Origin: Rhodoferax sp.
GTDB taxonomy: Bacteria; Pseudomonadota; Gammaproteobacteria; Burkholderiales; Burkholderiaceae_C
Direction of reading: 5' to 3'
DNA length: 64,000 bases
Assembly: GCA_031291295.1 (NCBI GenBank)
Contig: JARLJI010000005.1
Location: 1-64,000, forward strand
The translations under genes were made by a program, and so were the position numbers. Below are positions 8,518 through 16,480 of this stretch, one piece after another (the stretch's first letter is position 1; every line of letters starts with the position of its first letter). The notes beneath the pieces were generated by a model. It saw only the letters and a list, made by a program, of their open reading frames with translations. It made no database searches and was not told the origin of the DNA.

Positions 8518-8553
8518 GCGGGTCTCCTGTTTATGATGGTCAACGTCAAAAGG

Positions 8554-8579
8554 CGGTTGCTGGCATGCCGCCAGAACCG
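8554..8579 (-). terminator. Hairpin with short T run in the ben operon leader (possible attenuator)
   Basis: On the minus strand CGGTTCTGGC pairs with GCCAGcAACCG across a five-base loop, giving ten base pairs with one bulged C. The next bases are CCTTTTG, so the T run is only four long. It lies 37 bases before the benA start and just after a possible small ORF. It could be a weak intrinsic terminator or attenuator, an mRNA-stabilising hairpin, or a protein site. The structure is visible; its function is inference. Confidence 0.4.
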
Positions 8580-8584
8580 AAATC

Positions 8585-8731
8585 CTAGACACGATACGAC
8601 GAGTTGTCCCGCACTGTAACCACCCGCTGCAGCGTCATCGCGCAACTGGATCTGGTCGGCACGGGTCGCGGATCGCGGGCTCGCGACTGCGCCCCGTCGG
8701 GCGGTCCGCGTAGTGAAAGCAGCAAAGTCAT
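8585..8731 (-). CDS. Possible 48-codon leader ORF upstream of benA
   Basis: This short frame starts with ATG preceded by AGGAG at nine bases and ends with TAG six bases before the leader hairpin. It lies wholly inside the long untranslated leader expected from the sigma-54 promoter at 8837-8852. The peptide is basic and rich in Arg, Ser and Pro; nothing is recognised in it. The ribosome site is the only positive evidence and chance is a real possibility in GC-rich DNA. Confidence 0.2.
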   Translation of the reverse strand: MTLLLSLRGPPDGAQSRARDPRPVPTRSSCAMTLQRVVTVRDNSSYRV

Positions 8732-8836
8732 TGCACGTGTCTCCTGGCTGGCCCATGAGGCCTGTTTTTCTTGCCGTGACAGCCTTGCGGCGGCATCGAG
8801 CATTTGGTCGTTCTTGTCTGTTACGAGGACTCTGTA

Positions 8837-8852
8837 TGCAGATGCCGTGCCA
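8837..8852 (-). promoter_or_regulatory. Sigma-54 (-24/-12) promoter of the ben/meta operon
   Basis: On the minus strand the sequence is TGGCACGGCATCTGCA. Against the sigma-54 consensus TGGCAC-N5-TTGCW it has a perfect -24 block and one mismatch (C for T) before the invariant GC of the -12 block, with correct spacing. Transcription would start near 8826, leaving a leader of about 310 bases before benA. A sigma-54 activator gene lies divergently upstream and two operator-like palindromes stand 120-170 bp behind the promoter, the geometry known for Pu of TOL. Confidence 0.8.
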
Positions 8853-8953
8853 ACTTTTCGACGATCGCGCGCCTATGCGCGAGCTCACTCGACAGCGATT
8901 GCATCATTAGGTACAAACCCCTATTCACGCGCCGCCTGAGCATTGGCGGCATA

Positions 8954-8969
8954 TGAACCAATTGATGCA
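8954..8969. promoter_or_regulatory. Upstream activating site A for the XylR/DmpR-type regulator
   Basis: TGAACCAATTGATGCA is a partial palindrome centred on CAATTG at 8961.5. It resembles the XylR/DmpR operator core TTGATCAATTGATCAA. Its centre is 43 bp (about four helical turns) from that of site B, so the two sites face the same side of the helix. It lies about 123 bp from the -12 GC of the ben promoter. It is weaker in symmetry than site B. Confidence 0.6.
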
Positions 8970-8992
8970 AAGTCTTGAGTGGCGCACTGTCA

Positions 8993-9016
8993 CGAATGCA
9001 TCAATTGATCAATTCG
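8993..9016. promoter_or_regulatory. Upstream activating site B for the XylR/DmpR-type regulator
   Basis: A 24-bp inverted repeat with 20 matched positions: CGAAT and ATTCG flank a perfect ten-base core ATCAATTGAT, with two unmatched bases on each side. The core matches the XylR/DmpR operator TTGATCAATTGATCAA. The centre is 9004.5, about 110 bp from the -12 GC of the plus-strand sigma-54 promoter at 9101-9116 and about 166 bp from that of the ben promoter. Confidence 0.7.
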
Positions 9017-9100
9017 CTGCGTGCGCCCGGAAATCGGGCTGACGAGGTCTCTCCTCTGTAGAAAGGCGCATCACGTCCGAAGCAGCCGCCGCGTTGACGA

Positions 9101-9116
9101 TGGCACGCCGCGTGCT
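9101..9116 (+). promoter_or_regulatory. Sigma-54 promoter facing the regulator gene
   Basis: TGGCACGCCGCGTGCT has a perfect TGGCAC -24 block and correct spacing to GC of the -12 block, with one mismatch (G for T). Predicted transcription starts near 9128, ahead of the 13-codon ORF and the regulator gene. An alternative sigma-70 reading overlaps it: TTGACG at 9094-9099 with TTAAAT 16 bases on. The sigma-54 match is the better one, but both could be used, as with the tandem and overlapping promoters known around xylR. Confidence 0.6.
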
Positions 9117-9159
9117 TAAATAGTGACCATCGGAACCAAAACAAGCAATGGAGACAACA

Positions 9160-9201
9160 ATGTACGTCCGGCTCTGTAAACAGCGGGTGTGGAACCCATG
9201 A
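9160..9201 (+). CDS. 13-codon ORF coupled to the sigma-54 regulator
   Basis: It starts with ATG preceded by GGAGA at five bases and encodes [13 protein letters not shown]. Its TGA overlaps the ATG of the regulator (ATGA at 9198-9201). The regulator's own start has only a poor GTGGA-like site at suitable distance, so ribosomes finishing this short frame may restart on the regulator. It may be a coupling device rather than a functional peptide. Strong ribosome site and exact overlap support translation; nothing else does. Confidence 0.4.
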   Translation: MYVRLCKQRVWNP

Positions 9202-11027
9202 AGAAGCCAGGCCGCACGGTGACTTCGCCTCAGCCGCGCGATCGAAGCCTGCCGCTGCTGAAGGACGAACGCGCCGAGATCGACAGCGTTCGCTTTCCCG
9301 ATCTGGCCGACCTGATGGCGCAGCTGCATTTCTCCACCAGCGACGGGCGCATCTGGCTGAATGACCAGCGCATGCTGCTGGTGCATGCGAAGGCGCTCGG
9401 TTCGATGCGCCGCGAGATGATCGAGAGCCTGGGGATAGATGTGGCGCGCAGGCTGTTCACCCGCATGGGCTACCAGGCGGGCACCTACGACGCGCAGATG
9501 GCACGCAAGGTGCGGTCGAAGACCAACGTGAAGGACATGTTCGTCGTCGGACCGCAGATGCACTGCCTGGAGGGCATCGGGCTTTCCGAGCCGGTACGAC
9601 TCGAGTTTGACGTCGAGCGCGGCAAACACTATGGCGAGTTCGTCTGGACTCACCAGCTCGAGGATGAAGAACACATTCGGCACTTCCCGATCGGCACCGA
9701 GCCGTCGTGCTGGATGCAGGTCGGCTACGCGTCCGGCTTCTCTACGGAGTTCATGGGGCGCCAGATCCTCTACCGCGAAGTCGAATGCCAGTCGATGGGC
9801 CAGCCCGCGTGTCGCATCGTAGGCATGCCGGTTGAAACCTGGGGTGAAGAGGCCGCGCCGGACTTGCAGTACCTGATGCCCGCGGCGCTGCTTGGCGAAA
9901 CGACTTCGCGCTTCGGCACCACCTTGCGGCCTGCGGTGCTCCCTGAAGAAGACATCTCCGCCACCGGCCAGCCGGTCGGTATCTCGCCAGGGTTCAATTC
10001 CGTGCTGCACATGGTTCAGCGGGTCGCACCGACCAATGCCACGGTGCTGTTCCTGGGCGAAAGTGGTGTCGGCAAGGAGGTGTTCGCGCGGATGTTGCAC
10101 CGGTCGAGTTCGCGCAGCCAGAAGCCATTCGTGGCGGTGAATTGCGCGGCAATCCCGGAGTCACTGATCGAGTCGGAACTGTTCGGTACCGAACGCGGTG
10201 CGTACACCGGTGCGACGCAGAGCCGGGCCGGGCGCTTCGAGCGCGCGGACGGCGGGACCTTGTTCCTCGACGAAATTGGCACCCTCACCGCAGGCGCGCA
10301 GGGCAGCCTCCTGCGCGCACTTCAGGAAGGCGAAATCGAACGATTGGGTGACAACCAGACGCGACGCGTCGATGTCCGCGTGATTGCTGCCACGAACGTC
10401 AACCTTCGAGAAGCGGTCGCGGCTGGGCATTTCCGCGAGGATCTGTTCTTCCGTCTCAACGTCTTTCCGATTCGCGTGACGCCGTTGCGCGAGCGACGCG
10501 AAGACATCCCCCTGCTAATGACGCATTTCCTCGGCAAGTTCAACCGCGTGCACGGGCGACGGCTGACGGGCTTTACGCAGCGGGCGGTCGACGCAGTGAT
10601 GTCCTACGAGTGGCCGGGGAACATTCGCGAGCTGGAAAACGTCATCGAACGCGGCGTCATTCTGGCCGCCGAGAACACCGCGATTGACACACCCCAGCTT
10701 TTCACGAGTGGAGAACAGTTCAGCGACAAGCAGTTCGCCGTTGACCGCAGCGGCACGCTCGTGAAGACCGACCCGGCAGATTTGTTGGACGAACACGCGA
10801 CGGAACCCGATATCGAGCGCGTCGCGACCCACTTCAACAACCTGCTGCGCGGCGTCGACGACGGCGAAAGTACGGTGTCGCTCGACGACATTGAAACCCT
10901 GTTGCTGAGGAAAGCAATGGACCGGGCGCACGGCAACGTTGCGGCCGCCGCCCGGCTGCTGGGCGTCACGCGCCCGCAGATGGTGTACCGGCTGAAAAGC
11001 CGCGGCATCACGCACCAGGGCGAGTGA
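9198..11027 (+). CDS. Sigma-54-dependent transcriptional activator of the XylR/DmpR family
   Basis: A 609-residue enhancer-binding protein. An N-terminal aromatic-sensing domain (about residues 30-210, XylR_N plus V4R) is followed by the AAA+ domain with Walker A 'GESGVGKE' (287-294), the sigma-54 contact loop 'GAYTGA' (334-339), Walker B '[10 protein letters not shown]', and a C-terminal Fis-type helix-turn-helix '[19 protein letters not shown]'. The sensor keeps Cys171, Glu194, Cys197 and Cys205, spaced as in the zinc site of MopR/DmpR. It also has His122 and Trp150 at the positions that hold the phenol hydroxyl in MopR. It probably activates the divergent ben/meta operon through the CAATTG operators and possibly its own promoter. 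ATG at 9198 is preferred over GTG at 9189 because of the coupled upstream ORF. Confidence 0.92.
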   Translation: MKKPGRTVTSPQPRDRSLPLLKDERAEIDSVRFPDLADLMAQLHFSTSDGRIWLNDQRMLLVHAKALGSMRREMIESLGIDVARRLFTRMGYQAGTYDAQMARKVRSKTNVKDMFVVGPQMHCLEGIGLSEPVRLEFDVERGKHYGEFVWTHQLEDEEHIRHFPIGTEPSCWMQVGYASGFSTEFMGRQILYREVECQSMGQPACRIVGMPVETWGEEAAPDLQYLMPAALLGETTSRFGTTLRPAVLPEEDISATGQPVGISPGFNSVLHMVQRVAPTNATVLFLGESGVGKEVFARMLHRSSSRSQKPFVAVNCAAIPESLIESELFGTERGAYTGATQSRAGRFERADGGTLFLDEIGTLTAGAQGSLLRALQEGEIERLGDNQTRRVDVRVIAATNVNLREAVAAGHFREDLFFRLNVFPIRVTPLRERREDIPLLMTHFLGKFNRVHGRRLTGFTQRAVDAVMSYEWPGNIRELENVIERGVILAAENTAIDTPQLFTSGEQFSDKQFAVDRSGTLVKTDPADLLDEHATEPDIERVATHFNNLLRGVDDGESTVSLDDIETLLLRKAMDRAHGNVAAAARLLGVTRPQMVYRLKSRGITHQGE

Positions 11028-12292
11028 GGCCGTCGGCCGTCTACCACCCGAACAGCATGTTCTCCCACCTCGAACGACCGACAAGCCCGGTGCCGACCTG
11101 GCGGCAGGTGCTGTCGGACTTCGGCCCGCGCTATGCGGCAAACGGCTTCATCGGCTGGGTGTTCTCCGCCACCGCGCCGGTGGCAATCATCCTCTCGGTC
11201 GGCACGCGCGGCGGCTTGAGCGAAGCCGAACTGGCGTCGTGGATCTTCGGTGTGTTCTTCGTCAACGGCCTGATCACCATCCTGTTCTGCTGGCTGTACC
11301 GGCAACCGCTGGCGTTCTTCTGGACTATTCCGGGCACCGTGCTCGTGGGTCCGGCACTGTCGCACCTGAGCTTCGCCGAGGTGATCGGCGCGTTCTACGT
11401 GACCGGAGCGTTGATGCTCGTGCTTGGCGCCACCGGGTGGGTCAAACGGGCCATGCAGGCGGTGCCGATGCCGATCGTGATGGGCATGGTCGCCGGCGTG
11501 TTCCTGCGCTTCGGGCTCGACCTGGTTCGCTCGCTCCACGACGACGTCGCAATCGCCGGGCCCATGGTTGCCGCCTGGTTGCTGCTGACCGCCTTGCCGC
11601 GGCTGGGCCGGCGAATGCCGCCGCTGATCGGAGCGCTGCTGATCGGGGCGCTGTCAACAGCCGTGCTCGGGCGCTTCGATACCTCGACCCTGGGCGCGAT
11701 CGAATTCGTGCGTCCCGTGGTGCATGCGCCCGCGTGGTCATGGGCGGCGATGATCGAGCTGGTGGTGCCGCTCGCGATCACTGTGCTGGTCGTGCAGAAC
11801 GGCCAGGGCATCGCCGTCGTGAAGGCCGCGGGACATGAACCGCCGGTCGACGCGATCACCGTGGCTTGCGGCGTCGGCGCGATCGCGAGCGCCGTGGTCG
11901 GCAGTGTCAGCACATGTCTCACCGGACCGACGAACGCGATCATCACCTCGTCCGGTGAGCGTTCGCGGCACTACACGGCGGGCATCTTCACGGGGCTGCT
12001 CGCCGTGGTCTTCGGGCTGATGGCCCCGGCGTTCACCCGCCTGATGCTCCATGCGCCCAAGGCCTTCATCATGGCGCTCGCGGGTCTGGCGATGTTGCGC
12101 GTGCTGCAGGCTGCCTTTGTCACGTCGTTCAGGGACCGCTTTGCCCTGGGTGCGCTGGTCGCCTTCCTGGTGACGGTCGCGGATCTGGGTCTGCTGAACA
12201 TCGGCGCGGCGTTTTGGGGTCTGTTGGCGGGTTTCGCAATGTCCTGGTTGTTGGAGCGGCGCGATTTTTCAGATGCAGTGAAGGCGGACTGA
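11024..12292 (+). CDS. benE: Benzoate:H+ symporter BenE
   Basis: An inner-membrane protein of 422 residues with about 11-12 hydrophobic segments and BenE-family signatures: '[19 protein letters not shown]' near residue 60, '[14 protein letters not shown]', and '[19 protein letters not shown]' near 310. It imports benzoate with protons. The GTG at 11024 overlaps the regulator stop codon (GTGA), which suggests coupled translation; an ATG at 11057 is an alternative start that removes 11 residues. Its linkage to the regulator, and not to the ben operon, means that uptake and sensing may be co-expressed. Confidence 0.93.
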   Translation: MRPSAVYHPNSMFSHLERPTSPVPTWRQVLSDFGPRYAANGFIGWVFSATAPVAIILSVGTRGGLSEAELASWIFGVFFVNGLITILFCWLYRQPLAFFWTIPGTVLVGPALSHLSFAEVIGAFYVTGALMLVLGATGWVKRAMQAVPMPIVMGMVAGVFLRFGLDLVRSLHDDVAIAGPMVAAWLLLTALPRLGRRMPPLIGALLIGALSTAVLGRFDTSTLGAIEFVRPVVHAPAWSWAAMIELVVPLAITVLVVQNGQGIAVVKAAGHEPPVDAITVACGVGAIASAVVGSVSTCLTGPTNAIITSSGERSRHYTAGIFTGLLAVVFGLMAPAFTRLMLHAPKAFIMALAGLAMLRVLQAAFVTSFRDRFALGALVAFLVTVADLGLLNIGAAFWGLLAGFAMSWLLERRDFSDAVKAD

Positions 12293-12406
12293 AGGATGCC
12301 GGGTGCGCGCTCTGAGAGTGCTGCTGCGGCTTATCGAGTTAGCGCAAAATATCAAGCCGCTACCGCTATTCCGGTGAACACCAGTCTTACAGCTTGGAGT
12401 GAAATC

Positions 12407-13669
12407 ATGAACGTCCTGACGACCGCACTGGCCTCCCAACTCGAAAGCCTGCTTCCAGACCTCGAAGCCATCTACGAGGATCTGCATCGCCATCCGGAAT
12501 TGTCGATGCAGGAAGTGCGCACTGCCAAAATTGCCGCGGACTATATTGAGGCGCTCGGCTATGAAGTCAGCCGCGCCGTGGGCGTGACCGGCGTTGTCGG
12601 CCTGCTGCGCAACGGCGCTGGACCGACCGTGATGCTGCGTGCCGATATGGACGCACTTCCGGTGGTTGAGGCCACTGGTTTGCCCTATGCCAGCACGGTC
12701 AGGGCCAAGGACGAGGATGGCGTTGAAGTCGGTGTGTCGCACGTCTGCGGGCACGACCTGCACGTGACCTGGCTGATGGGTGCGGCGCGGGTCCTGGCCG
12801 AGCACCGCGACCTCTGGAAGGGAACGCTGATGCTGGTGTTCCAGCCCGGAGAAGAGGTGGGGCGCGGCGCCCAAAGCATGGTGGACGACTGGGGCACCGA
12901 CCGCTTCCCCAAACCCGACATCATTCTCGGCCAGCACGTGATGGTGGGCCCCACCGGCAAAGTCATGTACCGTCCGGGCGTGATTCTCTCGGCCGGCGAC
13001 AGCCTGAAGGTCACGCTGTTCGGACGCGGCGCGCACGGCTCACAGCCACAGACCTCGATCGATCCGGTGATCATGGCCGCCGCGACCACGCTGCGCCTGC
13101 AAACCATCGTCTCGCGCGAGATTTCACCGTTGGACAGCGCGGTTCTCACGATCGGCGCGCTGCAGGCTGGCACGAAGGAAAACATCATTCCCGACGATGC
13201 CACCATCAAGCTCAACATACGTACCTACGACCAGGACGTGCGCGACTACATGCTCTCGGCCGTCAAGCGGATCTGCTGCGCCGAGTGCGATGCGTCCAAC
13301 GCGGAAAAGCCGCCGGAGTTCACCACCCTCAGCAGCTATCCGCTGACGGTGAACGACACCAACGCGACGGCACGCGTGGTCAAGGCGTTCAGTGCCCAGT
13401 TCGGCGCCAATGCCTACGAAGCGCCGCCGGCTGCGGCGAGTGAGGACTTCAGCATCTTCGGCCGCAGCTGGGGCGTGCCCTATGTGTTCTGGTTCGTCGG
13501 CAGCACCGACCTGGCGCGCTACGAACAGGCCAAGCGCGAAAAAAAGCTCAACACCATCCCGAGCAACCATTCGCCCAAGTTCGCCCCTGTGCTGCACCCG
13601 ACCATGGAAACTGGTTTGCAGGCCATGCTGACGGCCGCCTCTGCATGGCTTTGTGCCGCTGCGCATTGA
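12407..13669 (+). CDS. M20-family amidohydrolase (hippurate hydrolase-like)
   Basis: A 420-residue zinc or manganese amidohydrolase of the M20D group, which cleaves N-acylated amino acids such as hippurate (benzoylglycine). Metal-site motifs are visible: 'VMLRADMDALPV', 'CGHDLHVTWL', 'FQPGEEVGRGAQ', 'GQHVMVG', and near the end a His in 'NHSPKFAP'. The dimerisation insert 'GRGAHGSQPQTSIDP' is present. The start at 12407 follows GGAG at eight bases; the in-frame ATG at 12296 is rejected. Placed 114 bp after benE, it could release benzoate for the ben pathway, but indole-acetyl amino acids and other amides are also possible substrates. Confidence 0.85.
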   Translation: MNVLTTALASQLESLLPDLEAIYEDLHRHPELSMQEVRTAKIAADYIEALGYEVSRAVGVTGVVGLLRNGAGPTVMLRADMDALPVVEATGLPYASTVRAKDEDGVEVGVSHVCGHDLHVTWLMGAARVLAEHRDLWKGTLMLVFQPGEEVGRGAQSMVDDWGTDRFPKPDIILGQHVMVGPTGKVMYRPGVILSAGDSLKVTLFGRGAHGSQPQTSIDPVIMAAATTLRLQTIVSREISPLDSAVLTIGALQAGTKENIIPDDATIKLNIRTYDQDVRDYMLSAVKRICCAECDASNAEKPPEFTTLSSYPLTVNDTNATARVVKAFSAQFGANAYEAPPAAASEDFSIFGRSWGVPYVFWFVGSTDLARYEQAKREKKLNTIPSNHSPKFAPVLHPTMETGLQAMLTAASAWLCAAAH

Positions 13670-13762
13670 GAGTATGGGGCACAAGCTCTACACACCGACC
13701 GACCTATTGGGCACTTTCGTCGGCGCGGTGAGCGGAGCGCTGCCCGGCGCGTCCATGTGCAT

Positions 13763-13805
13763 TTGCGTTCGGCTCTTGTCGTTGCGTTCGGCTCTTGTCG
13801 TTGCG
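13763..13805 (+). repeat. Tandem repeat of a 19-bp unit
   Basis: The unit TTGCGTTCGGCTCTTGTCG occurs twice back to back (13763-13781, 13782-13800) and is followed by the first five bases of a third copy. It lies in the 234-bp gap between the amidohydrolase and the MFS gene. No gene is seen in the gap. It may be a simple local duplication or a regulator site. Confidence 0.9.
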
Positions 13806-13903
13806 CTACGGCTGGCAACTGCGACCACCCAAGCGCCACTGAGAATTACCAAGTTCATTGTGGCTGCCAACCTTTTCGCGAGACCGATCCAAAGGAATTC
13901 TTC

Positions 13904-15367
13904 ATGAGTACCATTCCCTCCCCCAGCGTGCCGTTCAAGGGCAATGACCGCCTGCTGCTCGGCATCATCATGGGCGTCATCGCGTTCTGGCTATTTGCCC
14001 AGACGACACTGAACATCGCGCCTGACATGAGCCGCGACCTGGGCATGGAGTCCAACACGATGAACATCGCGGTGGCCATTACCTCGCTGTTCTCGGGCAT
14101 TTTTATCGTGGTGGCAGGGGGCTTGGCCGACCACATGGGCCGGCTGAAGATCACTCGCATCGGCTTTTACCTGAACATCGTGGGCTCGCTGCTGGTGGCC
14201 ATGACGCCCCGGGGCGAGCTGGCGACGACGGTACTGCTGCTGGGCCGTGCGCTGCAAGGCCTGGCAGCCGCTTGCATCATGCCGGCCAGCCTGGCGCTGG
14301 TGAAGACCTACTGGGACGGCGCCGAACGCCAACGCGCCGTCAGCATGTGGTCGATCGGCTCATGGGGCGGTTCCGGACTGTGCTCGCTGTTCGGCGGCCT
14401 GATGTCGCAGAACTTTGGCTGGCGCTCGATTTTCTGGGTCGGCATCGCGGTGAGTGTGTTGGGCTTGTGGATGATGCGCGGCACGCCCGAAAGCAAGACC
14501 GAAACCAAGGGCGACTACAAGTTCGACCTGCCCGGCGTGTTGACCTTCATGGTCACGATGGTGGCATTGGAAGTGCTGGTGACACAGGGCAACAAGCTTG
14601 GCTGGACCAGCCCGATCGGGCTGACGCTGATCGCCGTAACGTTGATCTTCGGCTTCCTGTTCTTGCGCATCGAAAGCAGGTCGCTCAATGCGTTTTTCGA
14701 CTTCGGCCTGTTCAAGAACTCCACCTACACGGGCGCGACGATCTCCAACTTCCTGCTCAACGGCGTGGCCGGCACGCTGATGGTGTCGCTGCAACTGGTG
14801 CAACTCGGCGGCAACCTGACAGCGCAACAGGCGGGCCTGCTGACCATCGGCTATGCCATTGCCATCATTGCCTTCATTCGCGTGGGTGAAAAGCTGCTGG
14901 GCCGTTTCGGTGCCCGCAAGCCGATGATCTGGGGTTGCCTGATCACGGGCGTGGCCATCCTGCTGCTGTCCCCGGCCAACCTGATGCTGTCGGACTACAA
15001 GGTGCTGGCCATTGTCGGCTATACGCTGTTCGGTGTGGGTCTTGCGTTTTATGCCACGCCTTCGACCGACGCGGCCCTGTCGAACCTGCCCGCCGCGCAA
15101 GCTGGCTCCGGTGCCGGCATCTACAAGATGGCTTCGTCGCTCGGCGCCGCGTTCGGCGTGGCGATCTCGGCCGCCATCTTCACGGCGCTGCGCGCCAACG
15201 ACAGCAGCGTGCGCTGGCTCGAAGGCGTGATTACCTTCGTCGGCCGCCAGGACAACCTTGCCGTGCGCGAAGCCGCCATCATCGCCCTCGGATTCAACGC
15301 GCTGATGGTCGTAATGGCCATCGTGGTCATCATGCTCACCGTGCCCAAGGGCAAGAAGGAAGCCTGA
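13904..15367 (+). CDS. MFS transporter, DHA2 (14-helix) family
   Basis: A 487-residue inner-membrane protein with about 14 hydrophobic helices. MFS signature 'GGLADHMGRLKITRIG' lies in the loop after helix 2 (about residues 70-85), and motif C-like 'GSWGGSGLCSLFGG' in helix 5. This is the drug:H+ antiporter-2 family (EmrB/QacA/SmvA), whose members export toxic compounds, although some move organic acids. The start at 13904 has AAAGGA at eight bases. Same strand as the amidohydrolase but 234 bp away, so joint transcription is possible and unproven. Its substrate is unknown. Confidence 0.85.
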   Translation: MSTIPSPSVPFKGNDRLLLGIIMGVIAFWLFAQTTLNIAPDMSRDLGMESNTMNIAVAITSLFSGIFIVVAGGLADHMGRLKITRIGFYLNIVGSLLVAMTPRGELATTVLLLGRALQGLAAACIMPASLALVKTYWDGAERQRAVSMWSIGSWGGSGLCSLFGGLMSQNFGWRSIFWVGIAVSVLGLWMMRGTPESKTETKGDYKFDLPGVLTFMVTMVALEVLVTQGNKLGWTSPIGLTLIAVTLIFGFLFLRIESRSLNAFFDFGLFKNSTYTGATISNFLLNGVAGTLMVSLQLVQLGGNLTAQQAGLLTIGYAIAIIAFIRVGEKLLGRFGARKPMIWGCLITGVAILLLSPANLMLSDYKVLAIVGYTLFGVGLAFYATPSTDAALSNLPAAQAGSGAGIYKMASSLGAAFGVAISAAIFTALRANDSSVRWLEGVITFVGRQDNLAVREAAIIALGFNALMVVMAIVVIMLTVPKGKKEA

Positions 15368-15438
15368 ACCCGCGTGCACCGGGCCAATGTCGCAGGCCCG
15401 GGCGACTTCAAGCGGGGCTTCCCGACTCGACCAACTCG

Positions 15439-16341
15439 CTAATTGGCAGACCAAGTGGCGTTGCCCAGCGCCTTGGCGAGAAACTCGATCAACAGGCGCA
15501 CCTTGGCAGACACATACTGCCGGCTCGGGTAAACCGCGTAGATGCCGAACTCAGTTGAGCGGTACTGCGGCATAAATTCCACAAGTGTGCCGCTGCGCAA
15601 GTCTTCTTCAACCAGGAATGACGGCTGCAAGATGATTCCCTGGTGCTTCAACGCAGCAGCCCGGCACGTGTCACCACTATTGGTGCGCATGACGGGATGC
15701 ACCACCACTTTCACTTTCCCCTGCGGCCCCTCTAACTCCCAGTGGTCACCCATGGCAAGGAGGCTATAAGCAAGTACGGTATGTTCGGCGATGTCGGCGG
15801 GGTGCTTTGGGTGTCCGTGCTTCTTGAGATACGCAGGCGATGCACACAGAACCATGCGCGTGGACGCAAGCTTCATGCTAATAAGCGATGAGTTGGGCAG
15901 GCTGCCAATGCGCACCGCCAGGTCATAGCCTTCTTCCACCAGGTCCACCACGCGGTCTGAAAGCGTCACATCCAGCGTGACCCGGGGATTGGCGGCCATG
16001 AAGTCGGACCACAGCGGTGCCAGATGCATGATGCCGAAGGTCACCGGCACATTGATCTTGACCAGTCCGCTGGCCTGCGCAGAACTGGCCGTGATTTCGG
16101 ATTCTGCCTCTTCCAAGTCGCCCAGCAGCGCTTTGCACCGGACGTGGAAGGCACGCCCTTCTTCGGTGAGTGAGAGCTTGCGGGTGGTCCGGTGCAAGAG
16201 GCGCACGCCCAGCCGCTCTTCCAGGTCCGCCACATAGCGGGACACAGCCGCCTTGGACATATCCAACGACTCCGCCGCCCGCACAAAGCTGCCGGCATCC
16301 ACCACCGAGGCAAAGGTTTGCATTTCCAGAAACTTATCCAT
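15439..16341 (-). CDS. LysR-family transcriptional regulator
   Basis: A 300-residue LysR protein. The winged helix-turn-helix occupies about residues 1-60 ('GSFVRAAESLDMSKAAVSRY' and 'RLGVRLLHRTTRKLSLTEEG'), then comes a periplasmic-binding-protein-like effector domain. 'HRTTRKLSLTEEG' is typical of the CrgA/AaeR-like subgroup. It is transcribed away from the oxidoreductase gene at 16481, the usual LysR arrangement, so it probably controls the 16.5-19.6 kb cluster. The ligand is unknown. It is convergent with the MFS gene on its other side. Confidence 0.92.
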   Translation of the reverse strand: MDKFLEMQTFASVVDAGSFVRAAESLDMSKAAVSRYVADLEERLGVRLLHRTTRKLSLTEEGRAFHVRCKALLGDLEEAESEITASSAQASGLVKINVPVTFGIMHLAPLWSDFMAANPRVTLDVTLSDRVVDLVEEGYDLAVRIGSLPNSSLISMKLASTRMVLCASPAYLKKHGHPKHPADIAEHTVLAYSLLAMGDHWELEGPQGKVKVVVHPVMRTNSGDTCRAAALKHQGIILQPSFLVEEDLRSGTLVEFMPQYRSTEFGIYAVYPSRQYVSAKVRLLIEFLAKALGNATWSAN

Positions 16342-16480
16342 TTATCTCATTTTGAGGGATTATTAATTTCATTGAACCATATTTATCTTTAATTTAGAAA
16401 CAAATAAAGTTCAACCCATGCCTTGAGTGCAACCCGCCGATTGCCGGGAAGGCTCCCTTAAACCGTTGAAAGGAAATCGT
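16342..16480. promoter_or_regulatory. Divergent promoter region between the LysR gene and the oxidoreductase cluster
   Basis: These 139 bases are clearly more AT-rich than the surroundings, especially 16350-16410 (runs such as ATTTATCTTTAATTTAG). LysR regulators normally bind such divergent regions at T-N11-A dyads. Imperfect inverted repeats (CTTTA...TAAAG, TTTAT...ATAAA) are visible at about 16380-16410, but no operator can be fixed by eye. The site AAAGGA before the 16481 ATG is clear. Confidence 0.45.

Noticed and set aside
8604-8939. Plus-strand ORF in the benA-regulator gap
   Set aside because: It spans the sigma-54 promoter, lacks a ribosome site and shows no family pattern.
9094-9121. 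Sigma-70 promoter TTGACG-16-TTAAAT for the regulator
   Set aside because: Possible but only moderate match, and it overlaps a better -24/-12 element; noted in that entry and not listed as its own feature.
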